Assembly (NCBI RefSeq): GCF_016031655.1
Contig: NZ_JACCHQ010000004.1
Coordinates: forward strand, 236,038-300,037
Direction of reading: 5' to 3'
Source of the DNA: Bradyrhizobium glycinis
GTDB taxonomy: Bacteria; Pseudomonadota; Alphaproteobacteria; Rhizobiales; Xanthobacteraceae
DNA: 64,000 nt
How positions within the stretch are numbered: the stretch's first letter is position 1; the number at the start of each line of letters is the position of its first letter. Shown here one piece after another: positions 16,155 through 25,311 of this stretch. Under the pieces are notes generated by a model that was not told the origin of the DNA, did no database searches, and saw nothing but the letters and a program-made list of their open reading frames with translations. Made by a program: the position numbers and the translations under genes.

Positions 16155-16925
16155 ATGCGGTCTCGGGCGGTGCCGACACATCCGTCGGCCGGCGATGTCA
16201 CGCCCGCGGTGCTCGCCATCGGCCGCTCCGATTTTCCAAACGTTCTCATCGACACGCTGCGCCGGCAGGCGGACGTCGGCCATTGCATGGTGTTCGCGCT
16301 GAGCCGGGCCGGCGCGGCAAGCTGCCTCCTCGATGCCGGCAACATCCCGATCGGCGGCGATCTCGGGGCGGCCTATGCCGGCCAGTTTCACGAAACGGAT
16401 CCCAACCGCGATGCGCTGTTCGAAGGCGAGGGCGGCGCGCCGATCATGCTGCCTCACTTCGCGCCGCGCATGTACGGCGCGCGCTACCGCAAGATCTTCT
16501 TCCAGGATTCCGGCATCGTCGACAAATGCGCGACCGCGGTCTGGACCGGTAACACCTGCTTCTACGTCAACTTCTATCGGATCGCCGCGCAGGGCCGCTT
16601 CAGCGCCGTCCAGCGCAGGCGGCTCGGGGCCATCGCGCCGGCGATCGCGGCCAGCGTCGCGCGCCATTTCCAGGAGAAGCCGACGTCCGATCTTGCGACC
16701 CTGTTCGCCACGCGCGCGCCGCTTTACACGCTCACCCCGCGCGAGCAGGAGGTCTGCCGCCGCATCCTCGCAGGCTTCAGCTCGGAGGCGATCTCGCAAG
16801 GACTCGGCATCAGCCTGCATTCGACCCTGACCTACCGCAAGCGCGCCTATGAGCGACTCGGCATCTCCTCGCAGGGCGAATTGTTTGCGATCGTGCTGCG
16901 GCTGCTGACGGGCAGTACAAACTAA
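16155..16925 (+). CDS. LuxR-family transcriptional regulator
   Basis: A 256-residue protein with an unrecognised N-terminal sensory part and a C-terminal LuxR helix-turn-helix (about residues 196-250: YTLTPREQEVCRRILAGFSS, then HSTLTYRKRAYERLG). No autoinducer-binding signature is evident and no luxI gene is nearby. The chosen ATG at 16155 has GGAGGA six bases upstream; the open frame extends further but without family support. The neighbours give no clear target. Confidence 0.82.
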   Translation: MRSRAVPTHPSAGDVTPAVLAIGRSDFPNVLIDTLRRQADVGHCMVFALSRAGAASCLLDAGNIPIGGDLGAAYAGQFHETDPNRDALFEGEGGAPIMLPHFAPRMYGARYRKIFFQDSGIVDKCATAVWTGNTCFYVNFYRIAAQGRFSAVQRRRLGAIAPAIAASVARHFQEKPTSDLATLFATRAPLYTLTPREQEVCRRILAGFSSEAISQGLGISLHSTLTYRKRAYERLGISSQGELFAIVLRLLTGSTN

Positions 16926-17455
16926 GGCGTCGGCAACCCTGCAGCGCTCAAGGGACGCATCGACTATACGGAAAGTCGGGAGCGATAGGGCGCGGTGAGC
17001 AGCAGCATGAACAGCGCTCGTTCGGCCTGGTACTTTGCGGCCGGCCGACTAGATTCCCGGCCCTGCATCACCACCGCGCCTTGAACGGTGCAGACGCTCC
17101 AGCTCCATGTCCTGCGCCTGCGCTGCGCCAGGGTCACTTGAAAAATCGGAAATTCCGGTCCCGCCATCGCCGCCGCTTCTCGCCAGACATCCAATTTGGG
17201 GGGAGTTGAACCCGGAGCGCCGGCCTGTGTCTTCACCCATTTGGGTGAAGCGGAGCTTGCCCCTGCCGGGGCAGGGCTGTTGCATTTGAGATGTGGCTAT
17301 GCGCCCCAACTGTCTCCACAGCGTCATGGCCGGGCTTGTCCCGGCCATCCACGCCTTTCCACACAATACAAAGGACGTGGATGCCCGGGACAAGCCCGGG
17401 CATGACGACCTCTGGAAAATTCAACCGCGATTATCCCGCCCTGCCGGGGGCAGCC
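16926..17455. other. Intergenic region with palindromic repeats
   Basis: About 530 bases between convergent regulator genes. It holds a palindrome CTTCACCCATTTGGGTGAAG at 17231-17250 and the long inverted repeat at 17323-17408. Short open frames here follow the repeat and look non-coding. Confidence 0.6.
17323..17408. repeat. Intergenic inverted repeat, family A
   Basis: Two 32-base arms (17323-17354 and 17377-17408) that begin CGTCATGGCCGGGCTTGTCC and are near-perfect reverse complements. A second copy with the same core lies at 25210-25295. Such CGTCATGGCCGGGC palindromes are frequent between genes in Bradyrhizobium; they behave as REP-like elements and may fold in mRNA 3' ends. Confidence 0.85.
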
Positions 17456-18568
17456 TCAATCTCTCAGCGGCAATTTGGGGATCGCGCCGAAGAGCGCAGC
17501 TGCGCTCTTCTGGTTACGCGTTCCCGTTTTGGCGAGGACGGCCTTGACTTGCGTGCGGATCGTTTCGCGGCTGAGTCCGTGATGCGCCGCGATGTCGCCG
17601 ATCGTCTGTCCTTGCGCAATTCCGCGCGCAACGCGCGCCTCGCTGGGAGTGAGATCGAACAGGCCGCGAATGAGGGCGAGGCTCGGTGCCTGGGAGGCGG
17701 CGACCGGCGTCGCGATGAGGAGGCCAACCGCCCCATCGAAGAGATCGCGGGCTTCGCCCGGCATCGAAACAAGATGAAGGACCACCCGATCGAGATCGCT
17801 GGTGCGGCGCGCGGCGAAGGAGCACACGGCCTTTTCCGGCGCATCGAGTTGAGCCAGGCCGGCGCGCAGCAGGGTGTCGGCCGTGCGGTCCTTGATGGCG
17901 ATCCGGTCTTTCGGCAACCATTGCAGAACATCGGTCATGCCTTCGATCAAGGCGTTCGCGGCCAGAACCCGCCCGGAGCGCGTGATCGCGAGGGCCGGCA
18001 AGCCGACCAGGGATAACGCCTCGGTTGCCGCCCGCATCCGGGTGAGCCGCCAGCGCGTCGACAGCAAAGCTGCCCGCGCGAGATGGGGACGAAAGCGGTC
18101 GAGAAAATCGAGGTCCTGCCGCGAAAATGCGGGGCGGCCGGCCAGTCTTTCCATATGGAAGACGATGATCTCACCGGACGGGCTGCGGACCGCCGTCGCG
18201 CAAGCGTGCTCGAAGCCCCACTTCTTGTTCCATTCCACCCGATATGGATCGCGGTCCCATTCTTCCGGCGAAAACACCTCCTGCTCGCCGACGAAGCCGG
18301 GATGATCGAGCGCCAGGAGTCGCGGGGTCGTTTCGGTCCGGCTGGAGAGGTCGCTATTCAGGAACGCCGAGAAGGCCTCGCGGATCGAGGGCGACGTCAC
18401 GACGCCATTCCAGACACCGGACCACTGATCGGAGTCCGTGGTGATCATGACCATGCCATGCGCGCCCGCGGCATGGGCGATTTGCTCCAGAACATCCGGC
18501 CAGAGCTCTGGAACCGTCGCTGCCTCGTGGATGCGGTCCACGATCTGCTCGAAATCGATGCCCGTCAT
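17456..18568 (-). CDS. LuxR-family helix-turn-helix regulator
   Basis: A 370-residue protein: N-terminal part (about 1-200) with GAF/PAS-like features (HAAGAHGMVMITTDSDQW, ACATAVRSPSGEIIVFHMER), a central PAS-like stretch (VGLPALAITRSGRVLAANAL), and a C-terminal LuxR helix-turn-helix (about 305-360: FDLTPSEARVARGIAQGQTI, then HHGLSRETIRTQVKAVL). The ATG at 18568 begins the recognisable domain; an in-frame start 29 codons upstream is less likely. It is divergent from the P450 gene and could regulate it, which is inference. Confidence 0.82.
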   Translation of the reverse strand: MTGIDFEQIVDRIHEAATVPELWPDVLEQIAHAAGAHGMVMITTDSDQWSGVWNGVVTSPSIREAFSAFLNSDLSSRTETTPRLLALDHPGFVGEQEVFSPEEWDRDPYRVEWNKKWGFEHACATAVRSPSGEIIVFHMERLAGRPAFSRQDLDFLDRFRPHLARAALLSTRWRLTRMRAATEALSLVGLPALAITRSGRVLAANALIEGMTDVLQWLPKDRIAIKDRTADTLLRAGLAQLDAPEKAVCSFAARRTSDLDRVVLHLVSMPGEARDLFDGAVGLLIATPVAASQAPSLALIRGLFDLTPSEARVARGIAQGQTIGDIAAHHGLSRETIRTQVKAVLAKTGTRNQKSAAALFGAIPKLPLRD

Positions 18569-18881
18569 TGTCCCCGGTAGCCCATCCGGCTCGCAGAGGC
18601 ACGGTATGCACGCCCACTCGAGCCCTGTGCTTCTCGTCCAAGCCATTGATAGCAATGCCCTTCGGGGGAACTCAATTGCAACTTTGTCCCGAATTCATCG
18701 GGTGAACGCATGCCGGGCGTCGCGTTCATATTATAACTAGCTGAAAGTTCTCAGGTTTATCGTGCCGGCGGCCTTTGCTCCTGAAGGTGCCCCCCGAAAC
18801 GGCCGTCCCAATCGGTGGGGACAGACGGCGGCTTGCGAAGGCGTTAGCCTTGGCATCGAGGAGACGCCAAGGGAGGGAAGC
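18569..18881. other. Divergent promoter region between LuxR regulator and P450
   Basis: About 310 bases. An AT-rich patch (ATATTATAACTAG) near 18729-18741 could be a promoter core. No operator or repeat is recognised. Confidence 0.35.
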
Positions 18882-20048
18882 TTGAGTACCGCGCCGCGCA
18901 TCGACATCGACCCGGCCGCCTTCTGGGCCGATCCCTATCCGATGCTCGCCAAGATGCGGAAAGAGGCGCCGATCGCGTTCGTGCCGCAGCTCGGCTCGAC
19001 GCTGCTGACGAGCCGTGACGACATCTCGATCTCCGAGAAGCAGATCGAGGTGTTCTCCTCGCACCAGCCGGCCGGCCTGATGAACCGGCTGATGGGCCAC
19101 AACATGATGCGCAAGGACGGCGAGGCGCATCTCGTCGAGCGCCGCGCGATGTTTCCGACGATCTCGCCGAAGACGGTGAAGGCGCATTGGACCGCCCAGT
19201 TCCAGGCCCATGCGGATCGCATCATCGCTTCGCTTCAACCGGGCCGGATCGATCTCATGCGCGACTTCGCGTTGCCGTTCTCCGGCGAATGCCTGAAGTC
19301 GATCACCGGCCTCACCAATATCGGCTTTCAGGACATGGATTCGTGGTCGCAAGGCATGATCGAGGGCATCGCCAATTATGCCGGCGACCCCGCGGTCGAG
19401 GCGCGCTGTCATGCGGCAACCGCGGGCATCGATGCCGCGATCGACGACATCCTGCCGGTGATGCGCAAGCAACCCGACCAGAGCATTTTGGGCGTGCTCC
19501 TCGCCTCGGGCATGCCAATGGAGAGCGTGCGCGCCAACGTCAAGCTCGCGATATCAGGCGGCCAGAATGAGCCACGCAAGGCGATCGCCGGCACGGTCTG
19601 GGCGCTGCTGACCCATCCCGACCAGCTCGATCTGGTCCGGCGCGGTGAAGTGTCGTGGTTGCAGGCCTTCGAGGAATATGCCCGCTGGATCTCGCCGATC
19701 GGCATGTCGCCGCGCCGCATCGCCAAGCCCTGGACCATTCGCGATGTGTCCTTCGAACGCGACGAACGCGTGTTCCTGATGTTCGGCTCCGCCAACCGCG
19801 ACGAGAAGCATTTCGAGCGCGCCGATGAGTTCGATGTGCGTCGCGACACCTCCAAGAGCGTCGCCTTCGGTGCCGGCCCGCACTTCTGCGCCGGCGCCTT
19901 CGCCTCGCGCGCCATGATCGCCGACGTCGCGCTGCCGACATTGTTCGCGCGCGCCTCGCGCATCGAGCTCGCCGAGGACGAAGAGGTGCGGATCGGCGGC
20001 TGGGCCTTTCGCGGGCTGCAGAATCTGCCGGTGAGGTGGCTGCACTAG
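18882..20048 (+). CDS. Cytochrome P450
   Basis: A 388-residue soluble P450. The heme-binding loop is FGAGPHFCAGAFASR (Cys about residue 336), and an ExxR-like K-helix lies earlier (FEEYARW). The I-helix segment reads ISGGQNEPRKAIAGT, so the usual acid-threonine pair for oxygen activation is replaced by N-E-P-R; such P450s exist in actinobacteria and rhizobia. No ferredoxin or reductase gene is adjacent. The start is a TTG at 18882 with GGGAGG upstream; the longer frame from 18762 lacks family support at its N-terminus. The substrate is unknown. Confidence 0.88.
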   Translation: MSTAPRIDIDPAAFWADPYPMLAKMRKEAPIAFVPQLGSTLLTSRDDISISEKQIEVFSSHQPAGLMNRLMGHNMMRKDGEAHLVERRAMFPTISPKTVKAHWTAQFQAHADRIIASLQPGRIDLMRDFALPFSGECLKSITGLTNIGFQDMDSWSQGMIEGIANYAGDPAVEARCHAATAGIDAAIDDILPVMRKQPDQSILGVLLASGMPMESVRANVKLAISGGQNEPRKAIAGTVWALLTHPDQLDLVRRGEVSWLQAFEEYARWISPIGMSPRRIAKPWTIRDVSFERDERVFLMFGSANRDEKHFERADEFDVRRDTSKSVAFGAGPHFCAGAFASRAMIADVALPTLFARASRIELAEDEEVRIGGWAFRGLQNLPVRWLH

Positions 20049-20395
20049 GCCGGTGACCGCCTCTGACCCGAACGCTGCCATCATGCCATTTTGGCCCTGT
20101 TTTGCCCGACGAGTCAAACGCACTTCGGATAATACGTAAGTCCTTGTTTTCGCACGCCCCGGCTACTGTGCATGGGGTTGTTTTGCGACTTTTTATGTTC
20201 CGCTGGTCCGGGCTCGACCACTTCGTGCATCTCTCACATTCGCGTGCAGAAAAATTCCATCCTCATTCGCCTTGCCGCTTGAAAGATTGATCGCGCGCGC
20301 AGCACGAACCGCAGTGCGCGCATCACTATTTTCCCGGATGTCTCGACACTTCCGATGATGCGCACCATCATTCCGGAACGTGAATGGAGCGTGGA
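20049..20395. other. Intergenic region upstream of ssuA
   Basis: About 350 bases. The stretch from about 20083 to 20195 (TTTTGCCCGACGAGTCAAAC onward, then CTACTGTGCATGGGGTTG) resembles, from memory, a repeated intergenic sequence of Bradyrhizobium; this needs a genome search. The ssu promoter should lie between it and 20395. No CysB-like or riboswitch structure is recognised. Confidence 0.35.
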
Positions 20396-21346
20396 ATGCA
20401 GCGTCGAGACTTTCTGAAACTGTCAGTTGGAACGGCGGTCGCCGCTGCGTTCGCATCACCCGCGATCGGGCAAGGCGCGGTGAAGGAAATCCGTATCGGC
20501 TATCAGAAGACCGGCGTGCTGGTCATCACGCGCCAGCAGGCTGCGCTGGAAAAACATTTCGCAGCCTCAGGCATCGAGGTGAAGTGGATCGAGTTCTCCT
20601 CGGGCCCGCCGATGATGGAGGCGATGAATGTCGGCAGCGTCGATTTCGGCGCGGTCGGCGACTCCCCGCCGGTGTTTGCCCAGGCCGCGGGCGCGGCGAT
20701 CGTCTATGCCGCCGGCCAGCCCATCACCAACGGCCAGGGCATCCTGGTGCCGAAGGATTCACCGATCCGCGACATCGCCGACCTTAAGGGCAAACGCATC
20801 GGCTTCACCAAGGGCTCCAGCGCCCATAACGTCGTGGTCCAGACCCTGGAGAAAGCCGGCCTCACCTATGCCGATATCACGCCAGTCTACCTGACGCCGC
20901 CGGACGCCGGTCCCGCCTTCGCCAATGGCAGCATCGAGGCCTGGGCGATCTGGGATCCCTATTTCGCGATCGGCGAGACCAGGCAGAACGGCCGCATCCT
21001 GATCAATGCGCGCGAGGTCACCAAGACCAATTCGTTCTACATCGCGGGCCGCGAGTTCGCGAAGAATCATGGGACGATCCTGCAGCAGATCGTCGAGGTG
21101 ACGACCGCGGCCGGCCAATGGGCCGAGCAGCACCGCGACGAGGTGGCCAAATCGCTCGCCGCGATCACCGGCGTTCCCTTGGATATCCAGACCGTCGCCG
21201 CCAATCGCGCGAACTTCGTGGTCGGCCCCGTCACCGACGAGATCGTCGCGACCCAGCAGGGCGTCGCCGACCGCTTCTACAAGCTCGGCCTCATCCCGAA
21301 GCCGATTCAAATCCGCGACATCGTCTGGCGCAACCCGGCAGCCTGA
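20396..21346 (+). CDS. ssuA: SsuA, alkanesulfonate ABC transporter substrate-binding protein
   Basis: A 316-residue periplasmic binding protein of the SsuA/TauA type. It starts with a twin-arginine-like signal (QRRDFLKLSVGTAVAAAF), then EIRIGYQKTGVLVI, VKWIEFSSGPPMMEAMNVGS and VDFGAVGDSPP, all typical of aliphatic sulfonate binders. ATG 20396 is chosen because a GGAG lies six bases before it; ATG 20384 in the same frame is possible. It heads an operon with ssuD, ssuC and ssuB, expected to be used under sulfate limitation. Confidence 0.93.
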   Translation: MQRRDFLKLSVGTAVAAAFASPAIGQGAVKEIRIGYQKTGVLVITRQQAALEKHFAASGIEVKWIEFSSGPPMMEAMNVGSVDFGAVGDSPPVFAQAAGAAIVYAAGQPITNGQGILVPKDSPIRDIADLKGKRIGFTKGSSAHNVVVQTLEKAGLTYADITPVYLTPPDAGPAFANGSIEAWAIWDPYFAIGETRQNGRILINAREVTKTNSFYIAGREFAKNHGTILQQIVEVTTAAGQWAEQHRDEVAKSLAAITGVPLDIQTVAANRANFVVGPVTDEIVATQQGVADRFYKLGLIPKPIQIRDIVWRNPAA

Positions 21347-21384
21347 CCGTGCCGACCGATCTTCCCGTCCACAAAGGTCTGAAC

Positions 21385-21471
21385 ATGAAGCGCATCGTTC
21401 AACGCGTGATCGCAGCCATCGTGCTGTCGATCGGCATCGTCGCGGCCGCCGTCGGCACGACTTACGGCTAG
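21385..21471 (+). CDS. 28-residue hydrophobic peptide between ssuA and ssuD
   Basis: A short ORF MKRIVQRVIAAIVLSIGIV then AAAVGTTYG. A weak AAAGG lies upstream, the stop is ten bases before ssuD, and the spacing on both sides suits a real operon member. The peptide has two arginines plus a lysine at the N-terminus followed by a single hydrophobic stretch, so it could be a small membrane peptide. It contains no cysteine and only the start methionine, which is what a protein for sulfur-starved cells might look like, but so short a sample proves nothing. Confidence 0.45.
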   Translation: MKRIVQRVIAAIVLSIGIVAAAVGTTYG

Positions 21472-21480
21472 GGGCAATCC

Positions 21481-22644
21481 ATGAGCCAATCCAACGCCAA
21501 CATCCTCTGGTTCCTGCCGACGCACGGCGACGGCCGCTATCTCGGCACCGGCATCGGCGGCCGCGAGGTCAACTTCAATTATCTGCGCCAGATCGCGCAG
21601 GCCGCCGATCAGCTCGGCTATTTCGGCGTGCTGTTGCCGACCGGACGGTCCTGCGAGGATTCCTGGATCGTCGCCTCCAGTGTAGCGCCGTTCACCGAGC
21701 GGCTGCGCTATCTCGTCGCCGTTCGCCCCGGCCTGCAATCGCCGAGCGTTGCCGCGCGCATGACGGCGACGCTCGATCGCATCTCGAACGGCCGGCTGCT
21801 CGTCAACGTCGTCACCGGCGGCGATCCCGTCGAGAACAAGGGCGACGGCGTCTTTCTCGGCCACGACGAGCGTTACGAAGTCACCCGCGAGTTCCTGAAC
21901 GTCTACAGCGACCTGCTCGCCGGCAAGACGGTGAATGTCGAGGGCAAGCACATCCGCATCGACGGCGGCAAGCTGCTGTTTCCTCCCGTGCAGTCGCCGC
22001 GGCCGCCGCTCTATTTCGGCGGCTCCTCCGATGCGGGGATCGACGTCGCCGTCGACACCGTCGACAAATATCTCACCTGGGGCGAGCCGCCGGCACTCGT
22101 TGCCGAGAAGATCGCGAAAGTGAGGGAGGTCGCCAGCGCTCGTGGCCGCAAACTCTCCTTCGGCATCCGCCTTCACGTCATCGTCCGTGAGACAAATGAA
22201 GAGGCTTGGCGCGCCGCGAACGAGCTGATCAGGCATGTCAGCGACGACACCATCGCTCTGGCGCAGAAGAACTTTGCCCGCATGGATTCAGTCGGCCAGC
22301 AGCGCATGGCGCAGCTCCATGGCGGCAAGCGCGACAAGCTCGAGATCGCCCCGAACCTGTGGGCTGGTGTCGGCCTCGTGCGCGGCGGCGCCGGCACCGC
22401 GCTGGTGGGCGACGCCGAGACGGTGGCGGCCCGCATCAAGGAATATCAGGATCTCGGCATCGATACCTTCATCATGTCGGGCTACCCGCATCTGGAGGAG
22501 GCCTATCGCTTCGCCGAGCTGGTGTTCCCGCTGCTCGCGCTGGAGCAGCCTTCCAACGTGACGAAGCTGCATTTCAACGGTGGGCCGTTCGGCGAGACGG
22601 TCGGCAGCGATTTCCGTCCGCAGCATCGGGTGTCGCAGTCATGA
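21481..22644 (+). CDS. ssuD: SsuD, FMNH2-dependent alkanesulfonate monooxygenase
   Basis: A 387-residue luciferase-fold enzyme that splits alkanesulfonates into sulfite and aldehyde using FMNH2 and oxygen. Family marks: [30 protein letters not shown] (with the active-site cysteine), [27 protein letters not shown] and FGGSSDAG. Length fits the family. Its stop overlaps ssuC by ATGA. FMNH2 probably comes from the flavin reductase encoded at 24350-24931. Confidence 0.96.
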   Translation: MSQSNANILWFLPTHGDGRYLGTGIGGREVNFNYLRQIAQAADQLGYFGVLLPTGRSCEDSWIVASSVAPFTERLRYLVAVRPGLQSPSVAARMTATLDRISNGRLLVNVVTGGDPVENKGDGVFLGHDERYEVTREFLNVYSDLLAGKTVNVEGKHIRIDGGKLLFPPVQSPRPPLYFGGSSDAGIDVAVDTVDKYLTWGEPPALVAEKIAKVREVASARGRKLSFGIRLHVIVRETNEEAWRAANELIRHVSDDTIALAQKNFARMDSVGQQRMAQLHGGKRDKLEIAPNLWAGVGLVRGGAGTALVGDAETVAARIKEYQDLGIDTFIMSGYPHLEEAYRFAELVFPLLALEQPSNVTKLHFNGGPFGETVGSDFRPQHRVSQS

Positions 22645-23447
22645 GCCTGATCGACAGCATCTCCCTACCGCGCAGCATCAGCCTGCCGCGCATCGATGGC
22701 CTGATCCAGTGGATCGTGCCGCTCGCCATCATCGGGATCTGGCAGGTCGCGAGCGTGACCGGCTTCGTGCCGACGCGGGTGCTGCCGGCGCCGAGCGACG
22801 TCGTGCTCGCAGGCTGGAAGCTGCTGCTCTCCGGCGAGCTCGTCCGCAACATCTGGGTGTCGTTCTGGCGCGCCTCGATCGGCTTCTTGATCGGCGGCAG
22901 CATCGGCTTCGCTTTCGGCCTCGCCAACGGCCTGTCGCAGCTCTCGGCCAGGCTCACCGACACCACGCTGCAGATGGTGCGCAACGTGCCGCACCTGGCG
23001 CTGATCCCGCTCGTCATCCTCTGGTTCGGCATCGACGAGAGCGCAAAGCTGTTCCTGGTGGCGCTCGGGGTGTTCTTCCCGATCTATCTCAACACGCTGC
23101 ACGGCATCCGCACCGTCGATCCGCAGCTGATCGAGATGGGCCGCATCTACGGCATGACCGATGGCGAGCTGTTCCGCCGCGTGATCTTCCCGGGCGCGCT
23201 GCCCTCGATCTTCGTCGGCATCCGCTTCGCGCTTGGTATTATGTGGCTGACGCTGATCGTCGCCGAGACCATCGCGGCCTCGTCCGGCCTCGGCTACATG
23301 GCGATGCAGGCGCGTGAGTTCATGTTGATCGACGTCGTCGTGCTCTCGATCCTGATCTACGCCCTGCTCGGCAAGCTCGCCGACAGCGCCTCGCGCGTGC
23401 TGGAGCGTCTGACGCTCTCCTGGCACCCCGCCTTCCAGAAACGTTGA
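22641..23447 (+). CDS. ssuC: SsuC, alkanesulfonate ABC transporter permease
   Basis: A 268-residue inner-membrane permease with about six spans. It has the TauC/SsuC pattern ([33 protein letters not shown], and the EAA-type loop [22 protein letters not shown] that contacts the ATPase). The ATG at 22641 overlaps the ssuD stop. Confidence 0.94.
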   Translation: MSLIDSISLPRSISLPRIDGLIQWIVPLAIIGIWQVASVTGFVPTRVLPAPSDVVLAGWKLLLSGELVRNIWVSFWRASIGFLIGGSIGFAFGLANGLSQLSARLTDTTLQMVRNVPHLALIPLVILWFGIDESAKLFLVALGVFFPIYLNTLHGIRTVDPQLIEMGRIYGMTDGELFRRVIFPGALPSIFVGIRFALGIMWLTLIVAETIAASSGLGYMAMQAREFMLIDVVVLSILIYALLGKLADSASRVLERLTLSWHPAFQKR

Positions 23448-23467
23448 GCAAGGATACTGGGAATCAC

Positions 23468-24316
23468 ATGCAGACAGCGCTTCGTACCTCCCTTCCCGAG
23501 ACCGAGCTCGCCAGCCGCGCCAATTTCGCCCCTCACGCCCGCGTGGTGCGCGAGGAGCGGCAAGACGAACGCCGAATTCAGGCCAGCGGCCTGCCGCTCA
23601 GCATCCGTGGCCTGCGAAAGTCGTTCGGCGACAACGAGGTGCTGCGCGGCATCGACCTGCACATTCCCGCCGGCCAGTTCGTTGCGATCGTCGGCAAAAG
23701 CGGCTGCGGCAAGAGCACGCTGCTGCGCCTGATCGCCGGGCTGGAGAAGATCGATGCCGGCAGCATCAGCTTCGGTCAGGACATCCAGCCCGAGGATATC
23801 CGGGTGATGTTCCAGGAGCCGCGGCTGCTCCCCTGGGCCCGCGTGCTCGCCAATGTCGAGGTCGGGCTCGGCCGCGATCGTGCCTCCACCGATGCGCATG
23901 CCCGCGCCGAGAAGGCGCTGACCGAGGTTGGCCTCGCCGACAAGCGCGAGCAATGGCCCTCGGTTCTCTCAGGGGGCCAGAAGCAGCGCGTCGCGCTCGG
24001 CCGCGCGCTGGTCTCCCGCCCGCGCGTGCTCGCCTTCGACGAGCCGCTCGGCGCGCTGGATGCGCTGACCCGCATCTCGATGCAGCGGCTCCTCGAGCGG
24101 GTCTGGCGTGACCAGGGCTTTACCGCGATCCTGGTGACTCACGACGTCTCCGAAGCCGTCGCGCTTGCCGACCGCGTGCTTGTCATCGAGGAGGGCCGCA
24201 TCGCCCATGACGTCACGGTCAACGCCGCCCGGCCGCGCCAGCGCGGCTCGGCCGACCTTGCCGGTCTCGAAGGCTCGATTCTGAGCCACCTTTTGTCGGC
24301 GGACGATCGTACCTAA
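23468..24316 (+). CDS. ssuB: SsuB, alkanesulfonate ABC transporter ATP-binding protein
   Basis: A 282-residue ABC ATPase with Walker [11 protein letters not shown]-loop FQEPRLLPW, signature [15 protein letters not shown], Walker [13 protein letters not shown] and switch histidine VTHDVSEA. The first 45 residues are a family-typical extension. ATG 23468 is preferred to the TTG at 23444 that overlaps the ssuC stop, although the TTG would also allow coupling. Confidence 0.93.
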   Translation: MQTALRTSLPETELASRANFAPHARVVREERQDERRIQASGLPLSIRGLRKSFGDNEVLRGIDLHIPAGQFVAIVGKSGCGKSTLLRLIAGLEKIDAGSISFGQDIQPEDIRVMFQEPRLLPWARVLANVEVGLGRDRASTDAHARAEKALTEVGLADKREQWPSVLSGGQKQRVALGRALVSRPRVLAFDEPLGALDALTRISMQRLLERVWRDQGFTAILVTHDVSEAVALADRVLVIEEGRIAHDVTVNAARPRQRGSADLAGLEGSILSHLLSADDRT

Positions 24317-24326
24317 ATAAAGGGAA

Positions 24327-24340
24327 CCCCGCTTGCGGGG
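24327..24340 (+). promoter_or_regulatory. Short hairpin covering the ribosome site of the flavin reductase
   Basis: CCCCGCTTGCGGGG forms a five- to six-pair hairpin whose 3' arm overlaps the GGGGAG ribosome site (24337-24342) of the gene starting at 24350. Pairing would reduce translation unless melted, for example by ribosomes or temperature. It could also partly end the ssu transcript, though no T tract follows. Confidence 0.45.
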
Positions 24341-24349
24341 AGCAATGCC

Positions 24350-24931
24350 ATGAATGTAGTGCCCCGCGATCTCATGACCGAAATTCCCGTCTCGTCCGCC
24401 GATTTCCGCGGCGCCATGCGCCATCTCACCGGCGGCGTCAGCGTCATCACTGCTGGGCGGGGCAAGGACATCACCGGCATGACGGTGACCTCGGTGACCT
24501 CACTGTCGGTCGAGCCGCCGACGCTGCTGGTCAGCATCAACCGCGACGCCTCGTCGTTTCCGCTGATCCGCCGCATTGGCGCTTTCGGCGTGAACATCCT
24601 CAATGCCGACCAGCTTGAGGTCGCCGAACGCTTTGCCGGCAGGGGCGGGCTGAAGGGAGCGGATCGCTTTGCAGGCAGCCAATGGGTGACGGCCGTCTCG
24701 GGTGTTCCGCTGCTGGTCGGCGCGCTCTCGGCCTTCGATTGCGAAGTCGAGGAGATCGTCGAGCGGCACTCGCACGGCATCGTCATCGGCCGCGTCAGGG
24801 ACATCAGGAGCTCGACGCGCAATGCCGCGCTGGCCTATTGGCACGGCCAGTACGTGGCGGTCGATCAGGACGAAGACGCGGCCCGGCTCGCCGATGTCAG
24901 CCTGCCCGCGCGCGGCCGGCGCGGCATTTGA
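24350..24931 (+). CDS. Flavin reductase family protein, likely FMNH2 supplier for SsuD
   Basis: A 193-residue protein of the FMN-split-barrel flavin reductase family: FRGAMRHLTGGVSVIT, GMTVTSVTSLSVEPPTLLVS, FGVNILNADQ and HSHGIVIGRV. Such proteins reduce FMN with NAD(P)H and pass it to two-component monooxygenases. It follows ssuB by 33 bases on the same strand, so a role like SsuE (which belongs to another fold) is likely. A hairpin lies over its ribosome site. Confidence 0.88.
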   Translation: MNVVPRDLMTEIPVSSADFRGAMRHLTGGVSVITAGRGKDITGMTVTSVTSLSVEPPTLLVSINRDASSFPLIRRIGAFGVNILNADQLEVAERFAGRGGLKGADRFAGSQWVTAVSGVPLLVGALSAFDCEVEEIVERHSHGIVIGRVRDIRSSTRNAALAYWHGQYVAVDQDEDAARLADVSLPARGRRGI

Positions 24932-25014
24932 TCCGCGCCCGCAGGCTGGCCTTTTCCGCCTCATCGCTCTAGAAGCGCTCCTCGGCTGTCCCGCCGGACG
25001 CATGGAGCGGAACG

Positions 25015-25170
25015 ATGAAGCGCGTGGCTACCTTTATCTTCTACGCCATCGGCGCGCTCGCGATTGCCTATCTCGCGCTCTACGCCTACGCGATGTTCTC
25101 TGGCGCTCCGATCGTGCCGGGCGACCCCATCCACATCTTCCGCAAGCCGGATGCGCCGAGTTATTCGTGA
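25015..25170 (+). CDS. Small hypothetical membrane protein
   Basis: A 51-residue ORF starting MKRVATFIFYAIGALAIAYL, with one membrane segment and a polar C-terminus (GDPIHIFRKPDAPSYS). A GGAG lies eight bases before the ATG. It ends just before a palindromic repeat. The hydrophobic pattern and ribosome site support it; its function is unknown. Confidence 0.55.
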   Translation: MKRVATFIFYAIGALAIAYLALYAYAMFSGAPIVPGDPIHIFRKPDAPSYS

Positions 25171-25209
25171 GGCGAATGCGTACCCACGGGTGCGCGCCGC
25201 CTCTCTCCT

Positions 25210-25295
25210 CGTCATGGCCGGGCTTGACCCGGCCATCCACGTGCATCGGCAATTTGGGATCGACGTGGATGCCCGGGTCAAGCCCGGGCATGACG
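25210..25295. repeat. Intergenic inverted repeat, family A
   Basis: Arms 25210-25241 and 25264-25295, beginning CGTCATGGCCGGGCTTGACC. It is the second copy of the element at 17323-17408; one arm pair position differs in both arms together (TGT-CCC against TGA-CCC, with the matching change opposite), so pairing is kept. Confidence 0.85.
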
Positions 25296-25311
25296 ACGGA
25301 GTGCGTGGCGG

